Origin: Fusobacterium_C necrophorum
GTDB lineage: Bacteria; Fusobacteriota; Fusobacteriia; Fusobacteriales; Fusobacteriaceae
DNA: 64,000 nt
Reading direction: 5' to 3' (one strand)
Assembly (NCBI RefSeq): GCF_900104395.1
Contig: NZ_FMXX01000005.1
Position numbers and translations under genes: made by a program
Notes under the pieces: generated by a model
Told to the model about the DNA's origin: nothing
The model's input: the letters and a program-made list of their open reading frames with translations, nothing else
The model's database searches: none
Shown: positions 10,051 to 19,918 of the stretch, in pieces
How the letters are laid out: each line of letters opens with the position of its first letter
Numbering within the stretch: the first letter of the stretch is position 1

Positions 10051-12363
10051 TTATTTCTTATCTGCAAATATTATTTTTTCAACATCTGCATAGGTCTTTG
10101 CGATATGAATTTTCATTTCTCCTTTGATTTCCTCCGGAATGTCTTCCCGATCTCTTGCATTTCCGTCCGGAATGATAACTTCTCGAATTCCTCCCCGATG
10201 TGCTCCCAAGACTTTCTCTTTTACTCCGCCAATCGGCAAAACATCTCCCAACAGAGAAACTTCTCCGGTCATCGCCACATCTTGGCGAATTTCTCGATTG
10301 CAAAGAACGGAAATAATCGCAGTGGTAATCGCAATTCCTGCAGAAGGTCCATCTTTCGGAGTTGCTCCATCCGGGAAGTGAATATGGATATTTTTTTTCG
10401 TAAAAAATTCCTTATCATAGGGAACATAATGCTCCAGATTTGATTTTACATAGTTAAAAGCAACTTCTACGGACTCTTTCATGACTTCTCCCAATTTTCC
10501 GGTAACACTCAAACCACCCTTTCCGGGAACGGTAACCGCCTGTACCGGTAAGGTGCAGCCTCCTACGGAGGTAACTCCCAATCCGTTTACAGAACCGATA
10601 CGAGTTTCTTCTTTTCTTCTCATTTCTTTTCGATAGATTGGCTTTCCAAGATAGCTTTCTAAATCTTTCACTCCAATCTTAATGCTTTCTTTTTCTTCTT
10701 CCACAACAATTCTTGCCAATTTTCGACATAACTTAATAATCTGTCTTTTCAAATTACGAACTCCCGGTTCTGCCGTATATTCATTAATAATTCTGGAAAT
10801 AGCCTTATCCGTGATGCTCATAGAAATTTTTTCCAAACCGTTTTCTTTTCGAGCCTGTTTGATAAGATATTGTTTTGCAATATGTAGTTTTTCATACTCC
10901 GTATAAGAATCCAATTCCACAATTTCCATTCTGTCAATCAAAGGACGACTGACCGGATACAAACTGTTTGCAGTTGCTACAAAAAATACCTTGGATAAGT
11001 CAAAGGGCATATCAATGAAATGATCCTCAAAAGATTTGTTTTGTTCCGGATCCAACACTTCCAACATAGCGGAAGCCGGATCTCCCTTCATATCACTGGA
11101 CATCTTATCAATTTCGTCCAATAAAATAACCGGATTATTGGTTCCCGCTTCTTTCAAAGCTTTCATAATTTTTCCGGGCATAGATCCCACATAGGTTCTA
11201 CGGTGTCCTCTGATTTCAGCTTCGTCCCGAACTCCTCCTAAAGAAACTCTCACAAAAGCTCGCCCCATAGAATCCGCAATCGATTTTACCAAAGATGTTT
11301 TTCCCACTCCGGGAGGTCCTACAAGACATAAAATGCTTCCCTTTGCTTCCGGATTTAATTTTTTCACTGCCAAATAATCCAAAACTTTTGTTTTCGGTTC
11401 TTTCAAACCATAGTGATCTCTTTCTAAAATAGCGGAAGAAGTTTTTATATCCAAAATATCTTCCGTTGTATGATTCCAAGGCAAGTCCAAGACTGTTTCA
11501 ATATAATTTCGAGTTACGGAAGATTCTGCAGAAAATGGTTGCATTTTTGACAATTTCTTTACTTCACTTTCCATTTTCTTTTGAACTTCCGCCGGAAGAT
11601 TTGCCTCTTTCAATTTATCTACAAGTTCCAATATATCGTCATCTTGAGAATAATCTCCCAATTCTTCTTTTAAAGCAGAAATTTTTTCTTTCAAATAGTA
11701 TGCCTTTTGTGCCTCATTCATCTTCGACTTCACTTTATCATCAATTTTCTTTTCCAGACTGACAATTTCCATCTCATTGCTCAAAATATCCAACAGTCGA
11801 TAACCTCGATCCCGAATGTTGAAAATTTCTACCAATTCTTGTTTTAAATCCGTTGTAATCGGTAAATTAGCCGCAATAATATCAAAAGAAATACTGAAAT
11901 CTTTATTATTTTTTAAAGTGACTAATAATTCTGCCGCACTTTTTCCTGCAAAAGAAAGATATTTTTCAAAATAGGAAAAAACTTTTCGGAAAACAGCTTC
12001 CGTTTCTTTTGATTTTTTTCCCAATTCTCGTACAGGGCTATATTCTGCCTCATAATGTCCATTGGTTAAAGTAACCTTGGAAATCTTCACTCGGCTTTCT
12101 CCCTCTACCAAAACTTTAATATTATTATTCGGCATTTTAATCACTTGTAAAATAGAAACTAAAATTCCTACCTTATAAATTCCCTTGTCCAAATCCGGTT
12201 CTTCCACATTCGGATCTTTTTGTAATCCTAAAATTAATTTATTTTTATTTTTAACCGCTTCTTCCAACGTTGTTAAACTATCCTTTCTTCCTATATAGAT
12301 AGGAATGACAACTCCCGGAAAAATGATTAAATCTCTCGTCGGTAAAAATGACGTTCTTTCCAT
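10051..12363 (-). CDS. lon: ATP-dependent protease Lon
   Basis: A 770-residue AAA+ protease that degrades misfolded and regulatory proteins in the cytoplasm. It has the N-terminal LON substrate-binding domain (LPTRDLIIFPGVVIPI), a coiled-coil region, the AAA+ module with Walker A GPPGVGKTSL and Walker B VILLDEIDK, and the C-terminal protease domain with the catalytic Ser in PKDGPSAGIA (about residue 674) and Lys in GGVKEKVLGAHRGGI (about residue 717). AAGGAGG precedes ATG 12363, 9 nt after clpX. All catalytic residues are visible. Confidence 0.97.
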   Translation of the reverse strand: MERTSFLPTRDLIIFPGVVIPIYIGRKDSLTTLEEAVKNKNKLILGLQKDPNVEEPDLDKGIYKVGILVSILQVIKMPNNNIKVLVEGESRVKISKVTLTNGHYEAEYSPVRELGKKSKETEAVFRKVFSYFEKYLSFAGKSAAELLVTLKNNKDFSISFDIIAANLPITTDLKQELVEIFNIRDRGYRLLDILSNEMEIVSLEKKIDDKVKSKMNEAQKAYYLKEKISALKEELGDYSQDDDILELVDKLKEANLPAEVQKKMESEVKKLSKMQPFSAESSVTRNYIETVLDLPWNHTTEDILDIKTSSAILERDHYGLKEPKTKVLDYLAVKKLNPEAKGSILCLVGPPGVGKTSLVKSIADSMGRAFVRVSLGGVRDEAEIRGHRRTYVGSMPGKIMKALKEAGTNNPVILLDEIDKMSSDMKGDPASAMLEVLDPEQNKSFEDHFIDMPFDLSKVFFVATANSLYPVSRPLIDRMEIVELDSYTEYEKLHIAKQYLIKQARKENGLEKISMSITDKAISRIINEYTAEPGVRNLKRQIIKLCRKLARIVVEEEKESIKIGVKDLESYLGKPIYRKEMRRKEETRIGSVNGLGVTSVGGCTLPVQAVTVPGKGGLSVTGKLGEVMKESVEVAFNYVKSNLEHYVPYDKEFFTKKNIHIHFPDGATPKDGPSAGIAITTAIISVLCNREIRQDVAMTGEVSLLGDVLPIGGVKEKVLGAHRGGIREVIIPDGNARDREDIPEEIKGEMKIHIAKTYADVEKIIFADKK

Positions 12364-12372
12364 ATTTCCTCC

Positions 12373-13665
12373 TTAATTCCGTATAATTTCCACTTTATTG
12401 TGGTCCAATACAGCATCTTTTCCTAAAATGACCTTTTGAATACTTGAATCCGATGGCAGACGATACATCATTTCCAACATTGTATTTTCTAAAATGGATC
12501 GCAAACCTCTTGCTCCAATTTTTCGACTCATTGCCAAATGAGCTACTTCCTCCAAAGCTTCTTCTGTAAACTCCAACTCTACTCCTTCCATTTGGAACAA
12601 TTTCTGATATTGTTTGACAATTGCATTTTTCGGTTTGGTCAAAATATTGATAAATGCTTTTTCATCTAAGTCTTCCAAGTTTGCAATAATGGGAAGTCGT
12701 CCCACTAATTCAGGAATAATTCCTCGTTTTGTAATATCTTCCGGGAGAACCTGACTTAAAAATTCTCCTTCTCCCATCTGTTCTTTTGGCGCTTGAATGT
12801 CCGCCCCAAAGCCTAAAGTTTTCTTGTGAAGTCGACCTTGAATCACTTTTCCCAATCCTTCAAAAGCTCCTCCCACAATAAATAAAATATTGCTCGTATC
12901 AATTTCGATCAAAGGCTGGTTGGGATGTTTTCTTCCTCCTTCCGGCGGCACTTGAGAAAGCGTTCCCTCTATAATCTTTAAAAGTGCCTGTTGGACTCCT
13001 TCTCCAGAAACATCCCTTGTGATAGACACATTTTCCGATTTTCTCGCAATCTTATCAAATTCATCAATATAAATAATTCCTTTTTCTGCATTTTCTATAT
13101 TGTAATCGGCAGCCTGAATCAAACGTACCAATACATTTTCCACATCATCTCCGACATACCCTGCTTCTGTTAAGGTTGTGGCATCAGCAATGGCAAAAGG
13201 AACTTTCAAAATTCTTGCCAAAGTTTGAGCTAACAATGTTTTTCCGGAACCTGTAGGACCTATCAATAATACATTCGATTTTTGAAGTTCCACTTCATTA
13301 TTATCTTTCCCTTTCTTTTTCTCTTGTTTTTCTTTGTACAATAATCTTTTGTAATGATTGTACACTGCCACTGCCAAGATTTTTTTGGCTCTTTCCTGCC
13401 CTATAACATAATCGTCCAGTTTTTCTTTGATTTCTTCCGGTTTCAATATTTCCATTTGATGAATTTGAATTGTATCTCCCGTAGGAAGATATTCTTCGTC
13501 CTCCTCCAGTAGTATTCCATGATTTTCATCCATCATCAGCATATTGTAACATTGATCGATACATTCATCGCAGATTAAAGAACCGTCCCGTCCAGCAAAT
13601 AGTTTAGCGACTTCGTTCTCTGTTTTTCCACAAAAGGAACAATGTTCTAATTTTTTGTCTTTCAT
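12373..13665 (-). CDS. clpX: ClpXP unfoldase subunit ClpX
   Basis: A 430-residue AAA+ unfoldase that feeds substrates to ClpP. The N-terminal zinc-binding domain shows four cysteines (CSFCGKTE ... CDECIDQC). The AAA+ domain has Walker A GPTGSGKTLLAQ, Walker B IIYIDEFDKI, and a sensor-2 region GARGLRSILE. The IGF-type ClpP-docking loop is present as the segment around LGFGAD. It follows clpP by 8 nt, with AGGAGG before ATG 13665. Confidence 0.97.
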   Translation of the reverse strand: MKDKKLEHCSFCGKTENEVAKLFAGRDGSLICDECIDQCYNMLMMDENHGILLEEDEEYLPTGDTIQIHQMEILKPEEIKEKLDDYVIGQERAKKILAVAVYNHYKRLLYKEKQEKKKGKDNNEVELQKSNVLLIGPTGSGKTLLAQTLARILKVPFAIADATTLTEAGYVGDDVENVLVRLIQAADYNIENAEKGIIYIDEFDKIARKSENVSITRDVSGEGVQQALLKIIEGTLSQVPPEGGRKHPNQPLIEIDTSNILFIVGGAFEGLGKVIQGRLHKKTLGFGADIQAPKEQMGEGEFLSQVLPEDITKRGIIPELVGRLPIIANLEDLDEKAFINILTKPKNAIVKQYQKLFQMEGVELEFTEEALEEVAHLAMSRKIGARGLRSILENTMLEMMYRLPSDSSIQKVILGKDAVLDHNKVEIIRN

Positions 13666-13673
13666 CTTTCCTC

Positions 13674-14261
13674 CTATCGTGCTTTCATAACCATATCAAT
13701 CAGACCATATTTCACAGCTTCTTCTGCTGTCAAATAGTTATCTCTTTCCGTGTCTTCCAATACTTCTTCTCTACTCTTTCCTGTATTTTTTGCAATAATA
13801 CCAGCTAATTTTTCTTTGGTTGCCTGGAGTTCTTTTGCAATGATTTGAACATCCGTCGCTTGATGATAGCCGGAACCAGTCCCTCCTAAAGGTTGATGTA
13901 TCATAATTCTGGAATTTTCTAGTGCAAAACGTTTTCCTTTGGTTCCTGCCGCCAATAGAAAAGCTCCCATACTGGCTGCCTGCCCGATACATACCGTTTG
14001 AATATCCGGTTTTACATAATTCATCGTGTCATAAATAGCTAAGCCTGCCGATACAGAACCTCCCGGACTATTGATATATAAAATAATATCTTTCGTAGGG
14101 TCTTCCGCTTCTAAATATAAAAGTTGTGCCACCAAAGAAGCTGCTACCTGATCGTTTACTTCGGTTCCTAAAAAAATAATTCTATCTCGAAGAAGTCTAG
14201 AAAAAATATCAAAATGTCTTTCCTGTCTTCCATCATTGTCTATGACTGTTGGATTATACAT
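13674..14261 (-). CDS. clpP: ClpP protease subunit
   Basis: A 195-residue serine peptidase that forms the proteolytic chamber of ClpXP. The catalytic Ser97 is in GQAASMGAF, His122 in MIHQPLGG and the Asp near residue 170 in EDTERD. It heads the clpP-clpX-lon-engB-valS run. AGGAGG precedes ATG 14261. The upstream gap contains the tig terminator but no HrcA or CtsR box that I can recognise, so stress control of this operon is not evident from sequence. Confidence 0.97.
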   Translation of the reverse strand: MYNPTVIDNDGRQERHFDIFSRLLRDRIIFLGTEVNDQVAASLVAQLLYLEAEDPTKDIILYINSPGGSVSAGLAIYDTMNYVKPDIQTVCIGQAASMGAFLLAAGTKGKRFALENSRIMIHQPLGGTGSGYHQATDVQIIAKELQATKEKLAGIIAKNTGKSREEVLEDTERDNYLTAEEAVKYGLIDMVMKAR

Positions 14262-14349
14262 AAATTTACCTCCTAATTTAAATAAATAAGAAAAAATCTA
14301 TTTCCAAGATAGCTTTTTTCTTTTTCACTTAAAAATAACTAAAAAGTTT

Positions 14350-14379
14350 GTACTCCTCTACTCCAAAGTGGAGGAGTAC
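14350..14379 (-). terminator. Terminator after tig
   Basis: GTACTCCTCTAC (14350-14361) pairs with GTGGAGGAGTAC (14368-14379) over 12 bp with one wobble. On the minus strand the stem is followed by a T-rich stretch. It closes the rimP-to-tig operon and separates it from clpP. Confidence 0.75.
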
Positions 14380-14398
14380 AGAACCGCATTTTCTCTTC

Positions 14399-15688
14399 TT
14401 ATTTTGCTTCCGCTTTGATGAAATCGATTGTTTTTTTCATAACGATTTCCGCTTTTACAGAGTATTTGAAAGCATCCAATTGGTTATGAGTTTTCAATTC
14501 TTCTTCCATTTTAGCTACTTCCATTCCGTACATTTTAGCCACTTCTGCCATTTTTTCAGTAATATCTTCCTCGGTTGCTTCAATCTTTTCGTTTCTGGCA
14601 ATTTCTGCAAGCACTAAATCATTTTTAATTCTTGGTTCTACCATAGGCTTGATTTGTTCTTCTAAGGCTTTTTTATCTCCACCCATCATTTGCATATACA
14701 TATTCAAAGATAATCCTTGTTGTTGCAATTGTTGTTCAAATCTTCTCATCTCATTTTGGATTTCTTGTTGAATCATGGAAACCGGTACTTCAAATTCAGA
14801 CGCTTCCACTACTTTTAAAATCAATTTTCCTAAGTATTCATCTTCCGCTCTTTGCGTTCCCTCTGCAATGATATTTTCTGTCGTTTTCGTTTTTAAATCT
14901 TCCAATGATTCAAAGCCTAATTCTTTTGCCAATTCATCATTCATTTCAGGAGTTTCCATTATTTGAATTGCATTGATTTTTACTTTAAACACAGCAGGCT
15001 TTCCTGCCAATTCCGCTGCATGGTACTCTTCCGGAAAGTTTACCTTGACTTCTCCTTCTTGTCCTTTTACATATCCTACTAATTGCTCTTCAAAAGTATC
15101 AATAAAAGATTTACTTCCTAATTTTAATTGATGGGAATCCGATTTTCCTCCTTCAAAAGGAACTCCGTCAATAAATCCCTCAAAGGCCAAGTTAACAGTA
15201 TCTCCTATCTCTGCTTTATGATCTTCAGGGCAATCTACTAATTTCGCCTTGCTGTTTCTCATATTTTCCATTCTTTGTGTCAACATTTCCTCTTTGAATT
15301 CAAAACTTTCTTTTTCCGCAGAAATTCCTTTATATTCTCCCAATTTAATTTCCGGATATACATCAATTTCAAAATCCATTTCAAAACTGCTATCTTTCAT
15401 TGTTACTTTCGGATTTTTAATGGTGCTGATTGGAGCTATTTCTTTCTCTCGAATGATTGTTTCCATATTGGAATTTACAACTTCCTGTGTCACTTCATCC
15501 ATAACGACATCCTTATATTGTGCTAAGACTGCATCCGCAGGTGCATGTCCTTTTCGAAATCCCTTGATTTCTACTTCCTTTCCTATTTTTGCAACAACTT
15601 TATCTCTAATTGGTAAGAACTCCGATCCTTCCAATTTCATAGAAATCGCTACTGCTGATTGTTCTAATTTCTTTACTTCGTACTTCAT
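14399..15688 (-). CDS. tig: Trigger factor
   Basis: Ribosome-bound chaperone and peptidyl-prolyl isomerase for nascent chains, 429 residues. The N-terminal ribosome-binding domain contains the signature GFRKGHAP; the FKBP-like domain follows (IGDTVNLAFEGFIDGVPFEGG), and the C-terminal arm region is helical. ATG 15688 follows AAGGAGG; an upstream in-frame ATG at 15730 overlaps recJ and is rejected. It is the last gene before the terminator at 14350-14379. tig directly before clpP-clpX-lon is a conserved bacterial neighbourhood. Confidence 0.95.
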   Translation of the reverse strand: MKYEVKKLEQSAVAISMKLEGSEFLPIRDKVVAKIGKEVEIKGFRKGHAPADAVLAQYKDVVMDEVTQEVVNSNMETIIREKEIAPISTIKNPKVTMKDSSFEMDFEIDVYPEIKLGEYKGISAEKESFEFKEEMLTQRMENMRNSKAKLVDCPEDHKAEIGDTVNLAFEGFIDGVPFEGGKSDSHQLKLGSKSFIDTFEEQLVGYVKGQEGEVKVNFPEEYHAAELAGKPAVFKVKINAIQIMETPEMNDELAKELGFESLEDLKTKTTENIIAEGTQRAEDEYLGKLILKVVEASEFEVPVSMIQQEIQNEMRRFEQQLQQQGLSLNMYMQMMGGDKKALEEQIKPMVEPRIKNDLVLAEIARNEKIEATEEDITEKMAEVAKMYGMEVAKMEEELKTHNQLDAFKYSVKAEIVMKKTIDFIKAEAK

Positions 15689-15698
15689 GTTATCCTCC

Positions 15699-17375
15699 TT
15701 ATGATTTGATGAATATATCATAAAATTCATCTTTAATTATTATATCTTTAATCCTGATTTGAATCATCTTCTCTCCATGAAGATTTACTTTTTCAGGATA
15801 GTAAACAATATCAAAGCTTTGTGCCAAATAGGTATCCAAGTGAATACGATGTCCTAAATCAAAGCCTACTGCAGGGTACTCTTTTCCCTCCTTTACTAAA
15901 ATCCCGTTGAAATGTCTCTGATCCACTCCAAACTTTCGAATTTCTCGAAAGCTTAAATTTTTTTCCAAAAACAAAGGATGCGGATTTTCAGAACCGAAAG
16001 GACTTATCTTTTCAATATCTTGTAATAGGCTTTCCCCAACAACTTCTAACGGCAACTCCATATCAATATTATATTTTTTCTTTTCCTCAATATTTCTTGT
16101 TTTTTTAGAGAAACTCTCCATAAAATATCGTTTTACTTTTTCAATTTTTTCCTCTTCAATGGTAAATCCTGCAGCCAAATCATGTCCACCATAGCGAACC
16201 AACTCTTCTTTGACTTCTTCCAAAACATTATAAATGCTGACATTTTTTATGCTCCTGCAGGAAGCCTTTCCCAACTTTCCCTCTAAGGCAATCAATACAA
16301 CGGGAACTTGAAATTTTAAACTCAGTCGAGAAGACACGACTCCTATCACACCCGGATGCCAACGCCGACTTGATAAAAAAATACAAGACAGTCTTTTTTT
16401 CCCTGCTTTCTCAATGGCACGGATAGCATCATCATAAATACTTTTTTCCAATTCTCTTCGTCTTTTATTCAATTTCTTCATTTCTTCAATAATATTATAA
16501 ATTTCAAAATCATCCTCTTTAATAAAGAAATCTGCCGCCATTCTGGAAGTTCCGACCCTACCTAAAGAATTGATTAAGGGAGAAATATAGTAGCTGACAT
16601 CGGTCGTATTGATATTTTTATCTTCAAACTTTAAATATTTTAATAGATAAGCCAAGCCTTTTACCTTTGTTTTTTGTAAAACTTTTAATCCGTTTTTGAT
16701 AATGATTCTATTTTCATCTACCATAGGAACAACATCAGCAATGGTTCCTATCATAATAATGTCCAAATATTGGTATAGGCTATCCAAATCCAAGTTCAAT
16801 TTTTGATAAAAAGCCTGAGCAATTTTAAGTGCTACTCCCGCTCCCGATAAAAATTTAAATTCATAACTCTGGCTTAACTTGGGGTTTAAAAACAAAATAT
16901 CCTCATCTCCTGCTTCTCGGACCGTCTTATGATGATCACTAATGATAACCTCCATTCCTTTTGCCCTTGCATAAGCAATATCTTCTAAGGAATTGTATCC
17001 TGTATCTACGGTAATCACAAGCCTTACTCGTTTCTCATATAAGAAGTCTATGTTTTTTTTTGTCAGTCCATAGCCTTCTTCCTCTCGACTCGGAATATAG
17101 TACACAACATCCATTCCGATTTGACGAAACACCTTGACCAAAAAAGCAGTTCCTGTAATCCCGTCGACATCATAATCTCCATAAATACAAATTCGAGTTC
17201 TATTCTGTTTTGCTCTCTCCAACATCAAAACAACCATTTCCATATTTTCAAACAAAAAAGGGTTTCGAAAAGAAGAAACACTAGGGTTTATAAATTCATG
17301 AAGCTTTGAAAAGTCTTGAATCCCTCTGTTTTTCAAAAGAGTTGTTAATAGTTTCTCTGAATTATACCCTTTCAT
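15699..17375 (-). CDS. recJ: Single-strand-specific exonuclease RecJ
   Basis: A 558-residue 5'-3' single-stranded DNA exonuclease of recombination and mismatch repair. Phosphoesterase motifs are clear: DYDVDGITGT (about residue 67), VDTG, ISDHHKT (about residue 147), and the DHHA1 motif GGHDLAAGF. A C-terminal OB-like domain follows. Length is near that of E. coli RecJ. It lies 4 nt after rbfA and 10 nt before tig, so it is inside a translation-centred operon, which is an unusual but plausible place. Confidence 0.93.
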   Translation of the reverse strand: MKGYNSEKLLTTLLKNRGIQDFSKLHEFINPSVSSFRNPFLFENMEMVVLMLERAKQNRTRICIYGDYDVDGITGTAFLVKVFRQIGMDVVYYIPSREEEGYGLTKKNIDFLYEKRVRLVITVDTGYNSLEDIAYARAKGMEVIISDHHKTVREAGDEDILFLNPKLSQSYEFKFLSGAGVALKIAQAFYQKLNLDLDSLYQYLDIIMIGTIADVVPMVDENRIIIKNGLKVLQKTKVKGLAYLLKYLKFEDKNINTTDVSYYISPLINSLGRVGTSRMAADFFIKEDDFEIYNIIEEMKKLNKRRRELEKSIYDDAIRAIEKAGKKRLSCIFLSSRRWHPGVIGVVSSRLSLKFQVPVVLIALEGKLGKASCRSIKNVSIYNVLEEVKEELVRYGGHDLAAGFTIEEEKIEKVKRYFMESFSKKTRNIEEKKKYNIDMELPLEVVGESLLQDIEKISPFGSENPHPLFLEKNLSFREIRKFGVDQRHFNGILVKEGKEYPAVGFDLGHRIHLDTYLAQSFDIVYYPEKVNLHGEKMIQIRIKDIIIKDEFYDIFIKS

Positions 17376-17379
17376 GCCA

Positions 17380-17748
17380 TCACGATCCTTTTAAATCATT
17401 CAATAATTTCGTGATATGAATCGCATGCTCAATGGAATCATCCAATTTTACTCGAATTTCAGGAATAAATCGCAAGTTGATTTCTTCTGCAATTCTTTTT
17501 CGTAAAAATCCTCGCACTTCTTCCAAAGCTTCCAATATTTTTTCTCGCTCTATTGTCTTTTGTCCTTCAGAAGCAATCGGAGGCATAATGCTAAAATAAG
17601 TATCCGCAAATTTTAAATCCTCTGTGACTCTTACTTTAGTCACGGAAACCAAACCACGAATATTAGGATTTTTAATTTCACTCAATAAGACAGAAGAAAT
17701 GACTCTTGAAATTTCTTTTTCAATTCCTGCTAATCTTTGTCTTTTCAT
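17380..17748 (-). CDS. rbfA: Ribosome-binding factor A
   Basis: A 122-residue KH-fold protein that binds the 30S subunit during 16S rRNA 5'-end maturation. Matching segments include RLAGIEKEISRVISSVL at the N-terminus and IRVKLDDSIEHAIHITKLL near the C-terminus. It is 15 nt after infB, the usual order. Confidence 0.94.
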   Translation of the reverse strand: MKRQRLAGIEKEISRVISSVLLSEIKNPNIRGLVSVTKVRVTEDLKFADTYFSIMPPIASEGQKTIEREKILEALEEVRGFLRKRIAEEINLRFIPEIRVKLDDSIEHAIHITKLLNDLKGS

Positions 17749-17763
17749 ACTCTCCCTCTCTTT

Positions 17764-19902
17764 CTACAAGCTTCTTTTTACTTCCTGCATATCAAAAGCT
17801 TCGACAATATCTCCCTCTTTGATATCGTTGAAGTTTTCTATTCCTAATCCACATTCTTGTCCTACAACAACTTCTTTCACATCATCTTTAAATCTCTTCA
17901 AAGAGGAAAGTTTTCCTTCAAAAATGACAATATTATTTCTTAAAATACGAATATTCGAATCATTCTTCACCTTTCCGTCGACTACAATACATCCGGCAAT
18001 ATTTCCAACTTTTGAAATTCGATATACTTTTTTAATTTCAATTCTTCCAAGATAAACTTCCTTGTACTCCGGTTCCAACATTCCTGATAATGCTTTTTCA
18101 ATGTCTTCCGTAATATGGTAAATGATTCTGGAAGTTCGAATTTCCACATTGGCAAGTTCCGCTTCTCGAAGAGCTTTCGTCGTCGGTCTGACATTAAATC
18201 CGATGATAATTGCATTGGAGGCGGACGCCAATTTAATATCACTTTCCGTAATAGCTCCTGCTGCCGCTTGAATAATATTGACCGCCACTTCTCCATTCGA
18301 AAGTTTCATCAACGAATCCCGCAAGGCTTCCACAGAACCTCTGGAGTCCGCTCTTAATACCAAATTCAACTCTTTTACATTTTCATGTTCCAATTGAGCG
18401 GAAAGAGCTTCCAAAGAAATTGTCTTTCTTGTTGTTTCCGCAATTTTTCTTTCCTTCGCCACTTCTTCCACAATTCTCTTCGCATGTTGTTCATTTTGAA
18501 TCACATACATGGTATCTCCTGCCTGAGGGACTTGGTTAAATCCAATGATTTCTACCGGTTGAGAAACTTCTACCGATTTCACTCTCTCTCCCTTGTCATT
18601 GACTAAGGCCCTTACCTTCCCTTGTACTTCTCCCGCAACAATGACATCCCCGATTCGTAAAGTTCCTTCTTGAACCAAAATATCCGCAATCGGACCTACC
18701 TTCGGATCCAATTTGGATTCCAAAACAACCGCTTTGGCTCTCTTTTTAAAATTAGCTTTTAATTCCAAAATTTCAGAAGTAATTAAGATCGTATCCAACA
18801 AAGTATCCAAATTCAATTTCTTTTTGGCAGACACTTCTACAAATTCAACATCTCCACCCCATTCAACAGAAACCAATCCTTGTTCCATCAATTCTTGTTT
18901 GACTCTCATCGGATTCGCTTCCGGTTTGTCAATTTTATTCACGGCAACAATAATAGGTACTTTTGCAGCTTTTGCATGAGAAATGGCTTCGATCGTTTGT
19001 GGCATAACTCCGTCATCCGCCGCTACAACCAAAATAGCAATATCCGTTACCTGTGCTCCTCTGGCTCTCATATCCGTAAAAGCTTCGTGACCCGGGGTAT
19101 CTACGAAAGTAATTTTCTTTCCATCTCTTTCGACTTGATATGCTCCAATCTTTTGGGTAATTCCTCCTGCTTCTCCCCCTACTACATTGGTTGTTCGAAT
19201 GGCATCCAACAGGGAAGTTTTTCCGTGATCGACATGCCCCATAATTGTAATCACAGGAGGTCTTTCCACCAAATCTTCCGCCTTATCCTCAATTTCCAAG
19301 TCGAACTTTTCTCCAAATTCCAATTCCACCTCTTCTTCTTTTTCCACCAAAGCATCATAGTCCATAGCCAATTCTTCTGCCAATTCAAAAGGCAAAGGGC
19401 TGTTAATCGTTAACATCTGTCCCTTTAAAAATAATTTTTTAATAATTTCTGCGGAATTTACTTTCAATCGTTCTGCAAAATCTCCTAAGGTAATTTCTCC
19501 CTTTACTTTGATAATTTTCATTCCATCTTCTTCAATCACTGCAGGACCTGCTTCCACTGTTTTTACCACAAAATCACTTCTTCTCCCTTTTTTCTTCTTG
19601 TGTTTCTTATTCTTTCGTTCCACAACTTCAACAACTTCTTCTTCCTCGTCTTCTAAAAGGATAGGAATATTTTTTTTATGTTGTTTTTCTTTTCCCTTGT
19701 TGGCTTTGGGAGTTTTCTTTTCTTCTTTTTCTTCCGCTTTGCTCAATCTTGAATAATATTCTTCCACCTTTTCTATTTGTGCCTCGTCCAAATTTGCCAG
19801 GTGAGAAGTCACTTCAATCCCAATTTCGGTATTTAAAATTTCTAAAAATTCCTTATTTTTTACTGCATATTTTTTTGCGAGTTCATGTACCCTTAATTTC
19901 AT
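17764..19902 (-). CDS. infB: Translation initiation factor IF-2
   Basis: A 712-residue GTPase that places fMet-tRNA on the 30S subunit. It has an IF2-N domain at the start (KLRVHELAKKYAVKNKEFLE), a charged Lys/Glu-rich linker to about residue 110, a second IF2-N-like segment, and the G domain with GHVDHGKT (about residue 222), DTPGHEAF and NKID, followed by domains II-IV. The N-terminal linker is shorter than in enterobacteria. AAGGAGG precedes ATG 19902. Confidence 0.96.
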   Translation of the reverse strand: MKLRVHELAKKYAVKNKEFLEILNTEIGIEVTSHLANLDEAQIEKVEEYYSRLSKAEEKEEKKTPKANKGKEKQHKKNIPILLEDEEEEVVEVVERKNKKHKKKKGRRSDFVVKTVEAGPAVIEEDGMKIIKVKGEITLGDFAERLKVNSAEIIKKLFLKGQMLTINSPLPFELAEELAMDYDALVEKEEEVELEFGEKFDLEIEDKAEDLVERPPVITIMGHVDHGKTSLLDAIRTTNVVGGEAGGITQKIGAYQVERDGKKITFVDTPGHEAFTDMRARGAQVTDIAILVVAADDGVMPQTIEAISHAKAAKVPIIVAVNKIDKPEANPMRVKQELMEQGLVSVEWGGDVEFVEVSAKKKLNLDTLLDTILITSEILELKANFKKRAKAVVLESKLDPKVGPIADILVQEGTLRIGDVIVAGEVQGKVRALVNDKGERVKSVEVSQPVEIIGFNQVPQAGDTMYVIQNEQHAKRIVEEVAKERKIAETTRKTISLEALSAQLEHENVKELNLVLRADSRGSVEALRDSLMKLSNGEVAVNIIQAAAGAITESDIKLASASNAIIIGFNVRPTTKALREAELANVEIRTSRIIYHITEDIEKALSGMLEPEYKEVYLGRIEIKKVYRISKVGNIAGCIVVDGKVKNDSNIRILRNNIVIFEGKLSSLKRFKDDVKEVVVGQECGLGIENFNDIKEGDIVEAFDMQEVKRSL

Positions 19903-19918
19903 TCGATAGCTAACCTCC

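Noticed and set aside
14262..14345. CtsR or HrcA box before clpP
   Set aside because: No match to either known operator could be seen.
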